Shown here piece by piece: positions 1 through 7,268 of a DNA stretch of 16,846 nt (position 1 is its first letter; the number at the start of each line of letters is the position of its first letter). The stretch is from Prevotellaceae bacterium (GTDB lineage: Bacteria > Bacteroidota > Bacteroidia > Bacteroidales > Bacteroidaceae): the NCBI GenBank assembly GCA_022508685.1, contig JAFLUS010000007.1:1-16846 (forward strand). Reading direction: 5' to 3'. The position numbers were made by a program, and so were the translations under genes. Under the pieces are notes generated by a model. That model was not told the origin of the DNA and did no database searches. It saw nothing but the letters and a program-made list of their open reading frames with translations.

Positions 1-67
1 ACAACCAGTGTTAAATTTAACATTTAAGTGTTAAAATTGGCGTTTTCTTAACTTATTGATAATCAAT

Positions 68-185
68 GGTGTACAAACTCAAAATTTGGAGTGCACTTCC
101 GTTGAATCTGAAGTGCACTTCATTTCAATTTAGAGTGCACTCCAGATTGAACGAAAGTGCACTCTAAATTGCATAAAAGTGGAAT
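68..185. repeat. 22-bp-phased palindromic array 1 (AGTGCACT cores)
   Basis: Four exact copies of the palindrome AGTGCACT start at 90, 112, 134 and 156, so the period is exactly 22 bp with 14-nt spacers. Degenerate in-phase copies sit at 68 (ggtgtaca) and 178 (agtggaat). The spacers differ from one another but are related as inverted pairs: spacer 98-111 resembles the reverse complement of 142-155 (11 of 14), and 120-133 that of 164-177 (10 of 14). The array lies about 130 bases beyond the stop of the minus-strand U32 gene. The repeat geometry is read directly from the sequence; the function is unknown. Confidence 0.9.
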
Positions 186-243
186 GTGGTGTAGCCTATT
201 GTCTATCAGTGACTTATATTGCATACACCTCACAGAGTGGATA

Positions 244-260
244 GTTGCGAAATTCGCAAC
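244..260. other. Short perfect hairpin downstream of the U32 gene
   Basis: Arms gttgcga and tcgcaac enclose a 3-nt loop, 55 bases beyond the minus-strand U32 stop codon. On the minus strand a T-run lies before the hairpin rather than after it, so it is not a standard intrinsic terminator. It could be an RNA 3'-end structure or a protein site. Nothing else is recognised in 186-315. Confidence 0.35.
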
Positions 261-315
261 TAAAAAATGTGTTTCAACGATGCTTGCGCCTGTGCCGTTC
301 TGACCATGCGACGGG

Positions 316-2190
316 CTATTCGCGCACGACGAGCATTTGGCATGCCTTGCAGTCGAAGTCGAGGCGGAGGCGTTCGCCGTTCTCCAGTCGTAGATAGAGT
401 TGTGGCGGTGCCGACGTCGGTGTCTGCCGTTGCTGACACCACCCCATGGCGTAGCGCAGGCAGTGGCGGCAGAACATGAGGGGAACGCCACGGCGGTGCT
501 GCAACTCGAAGGCGGGTTCCGGCGTGCCGAAGCCTTGCTCTTCGTAGAACGTGCGTGCCATGCGGTTGGATACATTATATATATAGGAAAGGGGGTGCGG
601 TGCTGCCGTCGGTGGTGCATCGTCGACGGCGGGCTGCGGTTGCGGCAGTGTGGCGGTGGGCAGGTTCAGGAAAGCCGAAACCAGTTCGCGACGCCATTGC
701 GACAGCAGCGAGGAGGGGAGGAAATAGTTCTTGACGTAGTCCACGCTGACGCTGCGGGCACGCAGCACCGTGTCGCCGAGTCGCGACAACTGCCGCTGCA
801 CGTTTTCCGTCTGATGCGTGCGTGCCAGTTCGGCATCGTATGCGGTTTCAGTCGTGGCGGTTTGCTGTCCGTCGGTCATCGTCAGACGGAAACGGCTGCC
901 GTCGCCGTCGATGCGGATGTCGACGGGGATGTATCGCTCGGCGCTGCCGGCTGCAGCCAGTATGTCGTGGAAACGTTTGTCGAAATTGCGGTACACCGGC
1001 ATTCCGGGCAGCAGGTCGCGGGGCATGATGTGGGGAACGACCGCATCGCCTTCCACGCGATTGACGCGGAAACCTACGAGCCGGCGGTTGCGGTTGAAGA
1101 AGCACAGGCCGTCGCCATTCGCCAGTCCGCCCGCGGCATCGGCACGCAATGCCATGCGGATGAGCCCTTGCCGATGCAGGCTGATGTCGCGCACCGTCCC
1201 AATCGGTTGACCCACGACCTTCGGCGTGTCGAACGAGAAGATGTCCATGTTGCGCCCATGGAGAAAATAGTGCGTGAACCCGCGGTTGAACGATGCCGCC
1301 ACGTCGGGGCGGAACTTCAGTTCCACCTGTCCGCGCGACGCACGCCGGTAGCGGTCGGGCTGCGCCTTGCACAGCGCGTTGAGGGCTTCGCTGTAGGCTG
1401 CCGTCACGTTCTTCACGTATGCCATGTCCTTGAGCCGTCCCTCAATCTTGAACGATACGACGCCGGCGTCTGCCAAGTCAGCCAGTGCGTCGAGTTGGCA
1501 CAGGTCTTTGAGCGAAAGCAGGTGGCGGTCGCGCACGAGCACCGTCCCGTCGGCAGTCTCGAGGTTGAACGTCATGCGGCACACTTGTGCACAGCAGCCT
1601 CGGTTGGCACTGCGGCCGAACAGCGCTTCGCTCACGTAGCATCGTCCGCTCAGGCTCGTACACAGCGCACCGTGTACAAACGCTTCGAGCCGCATGGTGG
1701 GACAGGCGGTATGGACGGCACGAATTTCGTCGAGTGACAACTCGCGTGCCAGCACGGCCTGCCGAAATCCCTGCCGCAGCAGCCACGCCACTTGTTCGGG
1801 CGTGCGGTTGTCCATCTGCGTCGATGCGTGGAGCAGGTCGGATGCGTCGGTCTGCGGACGGCACGTGGCTGCCACCTTCCGCACGATGCCCACCATGGCC
1901 ATGTCCTGCACGATGAACGCATCGGTGCCGACGGCAAGCAGCGATGCCACCATCCGTTCGGCATCCGCCAGTTCCGTATCGTAGAGGATTGTGTTGAGCG
2001 TTACATATACCTTTGCACCAAAACGATGTGCAAAGTCGGTCAGCCGACCGATGTCGTCCACGCTGTTGCCCGCCGCTGCACGTGCACCGAACTGCGGCGC
2101 TCCGATGTAGACGGCGTCGGCTCCGTGGCGAATGGCTTCCATGCCGATGTCCGCCGTGCGTGCCGGTGCAAGAAGTTCAAGCGGTTGCAC
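316..2190 (-). CDS. U32 family peptidase-like protein (RlhA/TrhP superfamily)
   Basis: A 624-residue protein of the U32 'collagenase-like' family. Several characterised members (E. coli TrhP/YegQ, RlhA/YdcP) are needed for tRNA or 23S rRNA hydroxylation rather than proteolysis. The N-terminus (ELLAPA, GADAVYIG, residues 5-30) matches the family TIM-barrel. The core signature FVHGALC...SGRC...ANRGCCAQVCR carries Cys177, Cys184, Cys199/200 and Cys204, in the region that holds an Fe-S cluster in characterised relatives. The C-terminus adds a second cysteine group (Cys574, 577, 585, 614, 617) that looks metal-binding. The start is a GTG just 3 nt after the metA stop, which suggests translational coupling; homologs begin at this point. 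It is the last gene of the ilvE-trmB-metA cluster. The family is confident, but whether it modifies rRNA, tRNA or something else is not resolved. Confidence 0.9.
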   Translation of the reverse strand: MQPLELLAPARTADIGMEAIRHGADAVYIGAPQFGARAAAGNSVDDIGRLTDFAHRFGAKVYVTLNTILYDTELADAERMVASLLAVGTDAFIVQDMAMVGIVRKVAATCRPQTDASDLLHASTQMDNRTPEQVAWLLRQGFRQAVLARELSLDEIRAVHTACPTMRLEAFVHGALCTSLSGRCYVSEALFGRSANRGCCAQVCRMTFNLETADGTVLVRDRHLLSLKDLCQLDALADLADAGVVSFKIEGRLKDMAYVKNVTAAYSEALNALCKAQPDRYRRASRGQVELKFRPDVAASFNRGFTHYFLHGRNMDIFSFDTPKVVGQPIGTVRDISLHRQGLIRMALRADAAGGLANGDGLCFFNRNRRLVGFRVNRVEGDAVVPHIMPRDLLPGMPVYRNFDKRFHDILAAAGSAERYIPVDIRIDGDGSRFRLTMTDGQQTATTETAYDAELARTHQTENVQRQLSRLGDTVLRARSVSVDYVKNYFLPSSLLSQWRRELVSAFLNLPTATLPQPQPAVDDAPPTAAPHPLSYIYNVSNRMARTFYEEQGFGTPEPAFELQHRRGVPLMFCRHCLRYAMGWCQQRQTPTSAPPQLYLRLENGERLRLDFDCKACQMLVVRE

Positions 2191-2193
2191 AAG

Positions 2194-3075
2194 TCAGGTG
2201 TTTTGATGAACGTAATGGTTGAGCCAATTCATGAACAGCAGGTGGGCATGGGCACGCCAACGGACGACTGGCGGCTGCGAAGCATCGTCATTCGGGTAGT
2301 AGTGCGCCGGCGGGTCGATGGGAAGTCCCTTGGCAAGGTCGCGCCGATATTCGCCGTCGAGCGTGAGCGGCGCATATTCGCTGTGTCCCGTGATGAAGAA
2401 CGCGCTGCCGCCATGCTTCGCCACGATGTGCACGCCGGCTTCGGCAGACTCTGCCATGATGCAGAGGTCGGGTACACGTTCGATGTCAGCACGCCGCACC
2501 TCGCTGTGCCGGCTGTGGGGCGCATGGAATTCGTCGTCGAAACCTCGGAAGAGCGGCACTTCGGGGTGCAGCACCGTATGGCGGAACACGCCGAAAATCT
2601 TCTTCTCCGTCGGATATTTGGGAATGCCGAAAAAATGATAGAGTGCAGCCTGTGCCGCCCAACAGATGTAGCACGTGGAGCGCACGTTGCGTGCTGCCCA
2701 GTCGAACACCTCCTGCAATTCTGCCCAATAGGTCACTTGTTCGTAATCCAGATGCTCGAGCGGTGCACCCGTTACAATCAGTCCGTCGAACGACTCGTGC
2801 TTCATTTCATCGAAATAGCGGTAGAACGCCTGCATGTGCTCTGCCGAAGTGTGCTTCGGCGTATGGCTGCGAATTTTCATCAGCGCAACCTCCACTCGCA
2901 GCGGCGTACAGGAAAGAAGGCGGATGAAATCCGTCTCGGTCGTGATTTTGATTGGCATCAAGTTGAGAAGGGCGATGCGCAACGGCCGCACGTCCGGCTG
3001 GTCATCCGTCACAAAAATGTTTTCCTTCTTCAGCAATTCGATTGCCGGCAGGCGGTCGGGAAGAATCAGAGGCAT
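2194..3075 (-). CDS. metA: Homoserine O-acyltransferase MetA (probably O-acetyltransferase)
   Basis: A 293-residue cytoplasmic MetA-family enzyme that acylates homoserine in the first committed step of methionine synthesis. It aligns end to end with E. coli MetA: NLMP (38-41), VTGAPLE (101-107), the catalytic nucleophile Cys138 in CYICWAAQAAL (E. coli Cys142), and His231/Glu233 in GHSEY (E. coli His235/Glu237). The residue equivalent to E. coli Gly111 is Glu107. In the studied family members Gly at this position goes with succinyl-CoA use and Glu with acetyl-CoA use, so acetyl-CoA is the predicted donor. The ATG at 3075 gives the normal family N-terminus (MPLILPDRLPAIE). It lies 37 nt after trmB and 3 nt before the U32 gene on the same strand. 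Family assignment is very secure; donor choice is inferred from one residue. Confidence 0.97.
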   Translation of the reverse strand: MPLILPDRLPAIELLKKENIFVTDDQPDVRPLRIALLNLMPIKITTETDFIRLLSCTPLRVEVALMKIRSHTPKHTSAEHMQAFYRYFDEMKHESFDGLIVTGAPLEHLDYEQVTYWAELQEVFDWAARNVRSTCYICWAAQAALYHFFGIPKYPTEKKIFGVFRHTVLHPEVPLFRGFDDEFHAPHSRHSEVRRADIERVPDLCIMAESAEAGVHIVAKHGGSAFFITGHSEYAPLTLDGEYRRDLAKGLPIDPPAHYYPNDDASQPPVVRWRAHAHLLFMNWLNHYVHQNT

Positions 3076-3112
3076 CTGTTCGCAAGTCAGGGTTGGTACA
3101 AAAGCGCGTGCG

Positions 3113-3874
3113 TCAGCGACCGGTGGTGCGTGTGCTTCGCACTTCGTGGTTGTAGGAGCGGTAGCCGTCGACGGGGATGTCGACGTCGGGTTCCGTCAGG
3201 GCGGTGTCGTGGGGAAGGCGCAGACGGAGGTACTTGATGGTGAAGCCGCGGTCGAGCCACATTTGTTCGTAGTAGGTGCGGATGTCGGTGAGAGAGGAGT
3301 CGATGTCGCGTTCGCGATAGAGGTCGTCGGTGGCGACTTCGACGGGGAGGTGGTTGTGCTGCGCCATGAGGCGGGTGTAGGTGTAGAGGAACGGCGAGTC
3401 GGTCTTGAGATGGATGATGCCGTCGGGAATGAGGAATTGGCGGTAGCGTTGGAGGAAATGTGTGGAAGTCAGTCGCTTGGTGGCTTTCTTCATTTGCGGG
3501 TCGGAGAAGGTGAGCCAGAGTTCGCTGACTTCGTCGGGAGCGAAGAAGTGGTGGATGAATTCGATGCTGGTGCGCAGAAAGGCGACGTTGGTCATGCCTT
3601 CGGCGACTGCCGTTTGTGCACCATGCCACATTCGTGCACCCTTGATGTCGATGCCGATGAAGTTGCGGTCGGGAAAGCGGCGTGCGAGTCCGACGGTGTA
3701 TTCGCCGCGTCCGCAACCGAGTTCGAGGACAATGGGGTTGGCGTTGTGGAAGAACGTGTCGTTCCATTGTCCGCGCAGGTGGAATTCCTGCTGTTGAAGT
3801 CGCCAATAGGGATATTCCACAACCAACGGGTTGGCTGCCATGTCGGCGAATTTTGCCAGTTTTCCTTTACCCAT
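3113..3874 (-). CDS. trmB: tRNA (guanine-N7-)-methyltransferase TrmB
   Basis: A 253-residue class I SAM-dependent methyltransferase that makes m7G46 in the tRNA variable loop. SAM motif I is [10 protein letters not shown] (51-60), followed by the acidic strand end [11 protein letters not shown] (73-83). The TrmB signature region is [17 protein letters not shown] (121-137), a variant of the NFPDPWPKKRH motif of proteobacterial enzymes, and HLKTDS (155-160) is a typical late motif. The length is close to the usual 210-260 residues. The gene starts 13 nt after the ilvE stop and ends 37 nt before metA, so it is probably co-transcribed with both, although it has no metabolic link to them. Confidence 0.95.
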   Translation of the reverse strand: MGKGKLAKFADMAANPLVVEYPYWRLQQQEFHLRGQWNDTFFHNANPIVLELGCGRGEYTVGLARRFPDRNFIGIDIKGARMWHGAQTAVAEGMTNVAFLRTSIEFIHHFFAPDEVSELWLTFSDPQMKKATKRLTSTHFLQRYRQFLIPDGIIHLKTDSPFLYTYTRLMAQHNHLPVEVATDDLYRERDIDSSLTDIRTYYEQMWLDRGFTIKYLRLRLPHDTALTEPDVDIPVDGYRSYNHEVRSTRTTGR

Positions 3875-3887
3875 GCTGCGTGCAGGT

Positions 3888-4907
3888 TTATTCGATGACG
3901 ACGGTCGTCCAGTTGTGGCTGTCGGGGTCGATGCCGTACTGTATGTTGCGCAGGCGGTTGAAGAGCATGGTGCTCACGGGGCCGGGCTGCGAACCGAAGT
4001 CGTAGCGCTTTCCGCTGTCGAGGTCGTCGATGTAGGAAATGGGTGAGATGACGGCTGCCGTTCCGCATGCGCCTGCCTCTTCGAACGTGTCGAGTTCTTC
4101 TTCGGGAATTTGCCGTTGCTCGACTTTCAGTCCGGCGTCTTCGGCAAGTTGCATGAGGCTCTTGTTGGTGATGGACGGCAGAATAGACGTGGATTTGGGT
4201 GTGACGTATGTGCCTTGCTTGATGCCGAAGAAATTGGCTGCGCCACATTCGTCGATGTATTTCTTCTCTTTCGCGTCGAGGTAGAACTCGCAAGCATAGC
4301 CTTTTTCGTGTGCAACGTGGTTGGCATAAAGGCTTGCCGCATAGTTGCCGCCGACTTTGTATTTGCCGGTGCCGAGCGGTGCGGAGCGGTCGAAGTCGCG
4401 CACGATGACGTAGGGATTGGATGAGAACCCGCCTTTGAAATAGGGGCCGACGGGCGTGACGAAGATGATGAAGAGATAGTCGCTGGCGGGGTGGACGCCG
4501 ACTTGCGGTGTCATGCCGAGCAGGAGCGGACGGATGTAGAGCGAAGCGCCGCTTTCGTAGGGCGGAATGAAGCGTTCGTTGAGGCGAACGACGCGTTTCA
4601 CCATTTCGCCGAACAACTCGGTGGACACTTCGGGCATCATGATGCCACGGCACGTGGACTGCAGTCGTGCAGCATTTTCGTCCATGCGGAACACGCGCAC
4701 CTTGCCGTCGGGGCAGCGGAAGGCTTTCAGTCCTTCAAATGCCTCCTGCCCGTAGTGCAGGCAAGTGGCTGCCATGTGCATGGGGATGGTTTCCTCGCTG
4801 CAAGTTTCAATTTCTCCCCATGAGCCGTTGCGAAAGTAGCAACGGACGTTATAGTCTGTCTTTTGATATCCAAACCCGAGGTTGGACCAATCCAGTAATT
4901 CTGCCAT
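3888..4907 (-). CDS. ilvE: Branched-chain amino acid aminotransferase (class IV PLP)
   Basis: A 339-residue fold-type IV PLP transaminase that interconverts Leu, Ile and Val with their 2-oxo acids, using 2-oxoglutarate/glutamate. The length and sequence match the eukaryote-like BCAT type common in Bacteroidota. Visible landmarks are [14 protein letters not shown] (51-64), the PLP Schiff-base lysine Lys184 in [11 protein letters not shown] (182-192), the conserved acid in [13 protein letters not shown] (217-229), and the substrate/PLP-phosphate loop [11 protein letters not shown] (280-290). It is the first gene of a minus-strand cluster with trmB, metA and the U32 gene, and has its own promoter-like -7 box about 36 bases upstream. 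The ATG at 4907 gives the expected N-terminus for this type. Confidence 0.96.
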   Translation of the reverse strand: MAELLDWSNLGFGYQKTDYNVRCYFRNGSWGEIETCSEETIPMHMAATCLHYGQEAFEGLKAFRCPDGKVRVFRMDENAARLQSTCRGIMMPEVSTELFGEMVKRVVRLNERFIPPYESGASLYIRPLLLGMTPQVGVHPASDYLFIIFVTPVGPYFKGGFSSNPYVIVRDFDRSAPLGTGKYKVGGNYAASLYANHVAHEKGYACEFYLDAKEKKYIDECGAANFFGIKQGTYVTPKSTSILPSITNKSLMQLAEDAGLKVEQRQIPEEELDTFEEAGACGTAAVISPISYIDDLDSGKRYDFGSQPGPVSTMLFNRLRNIQYGIDPDSHNWTTVVIE

Positions 4908-4931
4908 ATTGTAGATGTATGATGTAAATCA

Positions 4932-4950
4932 AATTTTGCTTGCAAAATTA
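4932..4950 (-). promoter_or_regulatory. ilvE promoter -7 box inside an 18-bp inverted repeat
   Basis: On the minus strand TAATTTTG (complement of 4943-4950) matches the Bacteroidota -7 consensus TAnnTTTG and would start transcription roughly 30 bases before the ilvE ATG. The box overlaps an inverted repeat, aattttgc-tt-gcaaaatt (4932-4949). A TTTG lies upstream, but only 12 bases away rather than the usual 19-21, so no good -33 element is assigned. The inverted repeat could be an operator or chance AT-rich symmetry. Confidence 0.55.
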
Positions 4951-5021
4951 CGAATAAAATCCCAAACGAGGGTGCAGAAACCGTGCATTTTGTGGCGAAA
5001 GTCCGATTTTCCGCCGAAAAT

Positions 5022-6038
5022 CTATTCATTGTGCGTGCCGCAAGCAGGACAAATGCCGCGTCGACGCATTGCCCGACCGCAGTTGCCGCAGCGATAGCGG
5101 GCACGAATGTGCCGGAAATAGAGCCACAATGCACCGATGGTGAGCAGCGACAAAGCCACGCACGACGATGCAACCGACGGAATGTGCCAGAAGACGATGA
5201 AGATGACGGCTGCCCAACAGGTGGTGTCGACGATGACGGCCGTGGCATGCAGAAAGTCAAGACGGCTGTAGGCGTCGATGCAGACGGCGATGAACACAAT
5301 GGCAATGAGCCATACGCCGGTGAGCAATGCCGACATCAGCGGCGGCAAGAGCAGCGGATTGAGCGTCGGGTGGAAATAGTATTCCTGCAGAAATTCGGGA
5401 ACGGACGTATATGCTGCCGTGTTGAGTGTGGCGAAGATGCCGCACAACAGCAGCAACAGGGTGGGGTAGAAGGATGCAAACGACGTGAAACGCAGGTGCA
5501 GCCTGCCCTTCCGCATGGAGAGCAAGGTGGAGGCGGCGATGAGCAACAAGGAGATGACGAGTACAGCCCACGTGGCATGGGATTGCTGCAAGCAGTGGAG
5601 CAGTTGGGACACGGGGTCGTCGGGAACGACGCCGCGCAGCAGTTGCTGTTCGGCAATCCAGCCCATCTTGCGTTGCGAACTGGCGACTTTGAGCCACACG
5701 CTGTCTTGTGCGGTGGAATCGGTGGCGGCAGGAAAATCCCGACGAATGGCTGCCACGACGAGGAAGTCGCCGCGTCGCACGATGCAGGTGTCGGTCAGGA
5801 AGTCGCCGTCACGCGGAACGAGCAGCAGCGAATCTGCCGTCACCATGAAGTTGAAATTGACGGAATAGTGGTGCGTCAGTCGGAATTGCAGCGAATCGGC
5901 CTGTGCCGGCGTGAGCATCGCGCTTTGCGCGGTGGAGTCGGTCGGCACGGCGGCGGCATCGTCGGCATTCGGTTGTTGCCGACACGCGGTGGCGACGACG
6001 AACAGCAAGCCATATATCATCAAGGAAAGGTGTTTCAT
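5022..6038 (-). CDS. Lipoprotein-like membrane protein with SH3-like region and C-terminal zinc ribbon
   Basis: A 338-residue protein of unknown function. The N-terminus MKHLSLMIYGLLFVVATAC is a signal peptide with a possible lipobox cysteine at 19 (ATAC; the -3 residue is not ideal). Residues about 50-135 form a beta-rich, SH3-like segment with a typical ending (VWLKVASSQRKMGWI). Then come about five hydrophobic segments (around 157-175, 190-208, 234-256, 263-286 and 290-308). The C-terminus is a compact zinc ribbon with Cys317, Cys320, Cys330 and Cys333 (CGNC...CPAC). If the N-terminal part is periplasmic, five crossings would put the zinc ribbon in the cytoplasm. It lies 21 nt downstream of the endonuclease gene, as the last gene of a three-gene operon. 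I do not know its role; an envelope sensing or scaffold protein is a guess. Confidence 0.75.
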   Translation of the reverse strand: MKHLSLMIYGLLFVVATACRQQPNADDAAAVPTDSTAQSAMLTPAQADSLQFRLTHHYSVNFNFMVTADSLLLVPRDGDFLTDTCIVRRGDFLVVAAIRRDFPAATDSTAQDSVWLKVASSQRKMGWIAEQQLLRGVVPDDPVSQLLHCLQQSHATWAVLVISLLLIAASTLLSMRKGRLHLRFTSFASFYPTLLLLLCGIFATLNTAAYTSVPEFLQEYYFHPTLNPLLLPPLMSALLTGVWLIAIVFIAVCIDAYSRLDFLHATAVIVDTTCWAAVIFIVFWHIPSVASSCVALSLLTIGALWLYFRHIRARYRCGNCGRAMRRRGICPACGTHNE

Positions 6039-6059
6039 GCGTTTCTGCCGTCTGCAGTG

Positions 6060-7253
6060 TTACAATCCCCAATCGCTCAGTTGGAACGAGGCTTCGACTT
6101 CGTTTTCGATGGCGTCGGGCAGGTTGCAGAAGAAATCGATGCCGGTGCGACGTTCGAGTTCGTCGATGCTGATGGCGCATTTGGCGGGCGTGTTCGACGA
6201 TTGCGCGTCGTTCGTGTGTTCCGTCCAGAAACCGATGGCGCTGTACTTTCCGTTCTTCACCTTGAGCACTGCCATGTAGAAGTATTTCGGCACTATCAAC
6301 CGGCCGTTGCACTTCTGGGCGTAGACGCCGTCAGACGTTGTCCCGTTGAGCACGACGTCGTCGATGGTGGCGGCTTTGACGACGTAGAGCGTGTCGCGCA
6401 CTGACGAGTTGAAGCCCCAGCCATTGACTACCTTTTCGATTTTCTCCCAAATGCCGCCGTTGTGGCTCTGCCACTGCGGATGTGCGTTGCTGAAGTAGAA
6501 CGTCTGTGCATTCTGGTCGCGAGCCGACTGGCGGTCCATCGACGGGCAGAGGTGTCCGCGCGAATAGCCGCTGCCTTTGTAGTCGGCATCTACCGAGCGG
6601 GTGGCCGTCGGGATGTAGGGGTCTTCCTTCCATGTGTCGTCACGGCCGACGGAGTTGTTCGGCAGTCCGTCGTGCATTTGGTAGCACGTCCATCGGTTTG
6701 CTACCTTCTCGTTGTCCCATTCCAGCGACAGCGTCACCCCGTAGGCGTTGGTTGCCCACACGTTGACTTGACTCGTGCCGTCGGTGTTCAGTCGCGGATA
6801 TTCCAGTCGCCACGCCATGTTGCGGGTGGCTCCCGAAACCGGCGTCAGCAGTTGTCCGTCGGCGGCAGTCGGGACGTCGCCATAGTCGTTCAGCAGAATG
6901 TTCCAGTTGGCATTCGCATTCGTGTCGAGGTCGTCGTGCTGCCGTTCGACGAGGTAGTCCACTTTCGACATCTGCGAAAACAGATAGTCGACGGAGGTGC
7001 CGGCGTTCTGCATCGTGTAGACCTTCATGCCGATGCCGTCGAGGAAGGTGACGCTGTCCAGTTCCGTCAGCGTGTAACTGACGCTCGTTCCGTTGAGCAG
7101 CGTGATGGTCATGTCGTGCATCTTGCCGTCATTCGGCGGAGCGGCGGGTGTGTGCGTTTCCGTCGTCGTTTGGGCGGCGGTGCGGAGCGTTGGCGCGAAG
7201 CAGAGGCAGACAAGCAGTGTCAGCGAGGCGATGAGGCGGTAATTGTTCTTCAT
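6060..7253 (-). CDS. Secreted DNA/RNA non-specific endonuclease
   Basis: A 397-residue secreted nuclease of the beta-beta-alpha-metal (NucA/Serratia) family, which cuts DNA and RNA without strong sequence preference using one Mg2+. The signal peptide is residues 1-28 (ends RTAAQ). Residues about 45-105 are a Bacteroidota-style N-terminal segment (MTITLLNGTSVSYTLTELD) also seen on other secreted proteins of the phylum. The catalytic domain covers about 140-390. The active-site motif is SRGHLCPSMDR (231-241), with His234 as general base. The metal-binding block FSNAHPQWQSHNGGIWEKIE (254-273) supplies Asn265, with Asn256 and Glu273 also conserved. It starts 15 nt after the upstream secreted-protein gene, so the two are probably co-transcribed. 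A nutrient-scavenging or extracellular-DNA role is inferred; family assignment is strong. Confidence 0.92.
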   Translation of the reverse strand: MKNNYRLIASLTLLVCLCFAPTLRTAAQTTTETHTPAAPPNDGKMHDMTITLLNGTSVSYTLTELDSVTFLDGIGMKVYTMQNAGTSVDYLFSQMSKVDYLVERQHDDLDTNANANWNILLNDYGDVPTAADGQLLTPVSGATRNMAWRLEYPRLNTDGTSQVNVWATNAYGVTLSLEWDNEKVANRWTCYQMHDGLPNNSVGRDDTWKEDPYIPTATRSVDADYKGSGYSRGHLCPSMDRQSARDQNAQTFYFSNAHPQWQSHNGGIWEKIEKVVNGWGFNSSVRDTLYVVKAATIDDVVLNGTTSDGVYAQKCNGRLIVPKYFYMAVLKVKNGKYSAIGFWTEHTNDAQSSNTPAKCAISIDELERRTGIDFFCNLPDAIENEVEASFQLSDWGL

Positions 7254-7268
7254 ACGGCTGCAAGGGAT

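Noticed and set aside
68..185. CRISPR array interpretation of the 22-bp-phased repeats
   Set aside because: The conserved unit is only 8 bp, spacers are 14 nt and mutually related as inverted pairs, and there are no cas genes in the window.
400..3237. Long plus-strand reading frames (400-1737 and 1792-3237) opposite the U32 and metA genes
   Set aside because: They are antisense shadows of confident genes and have no recognisable domains, start context or promoter.
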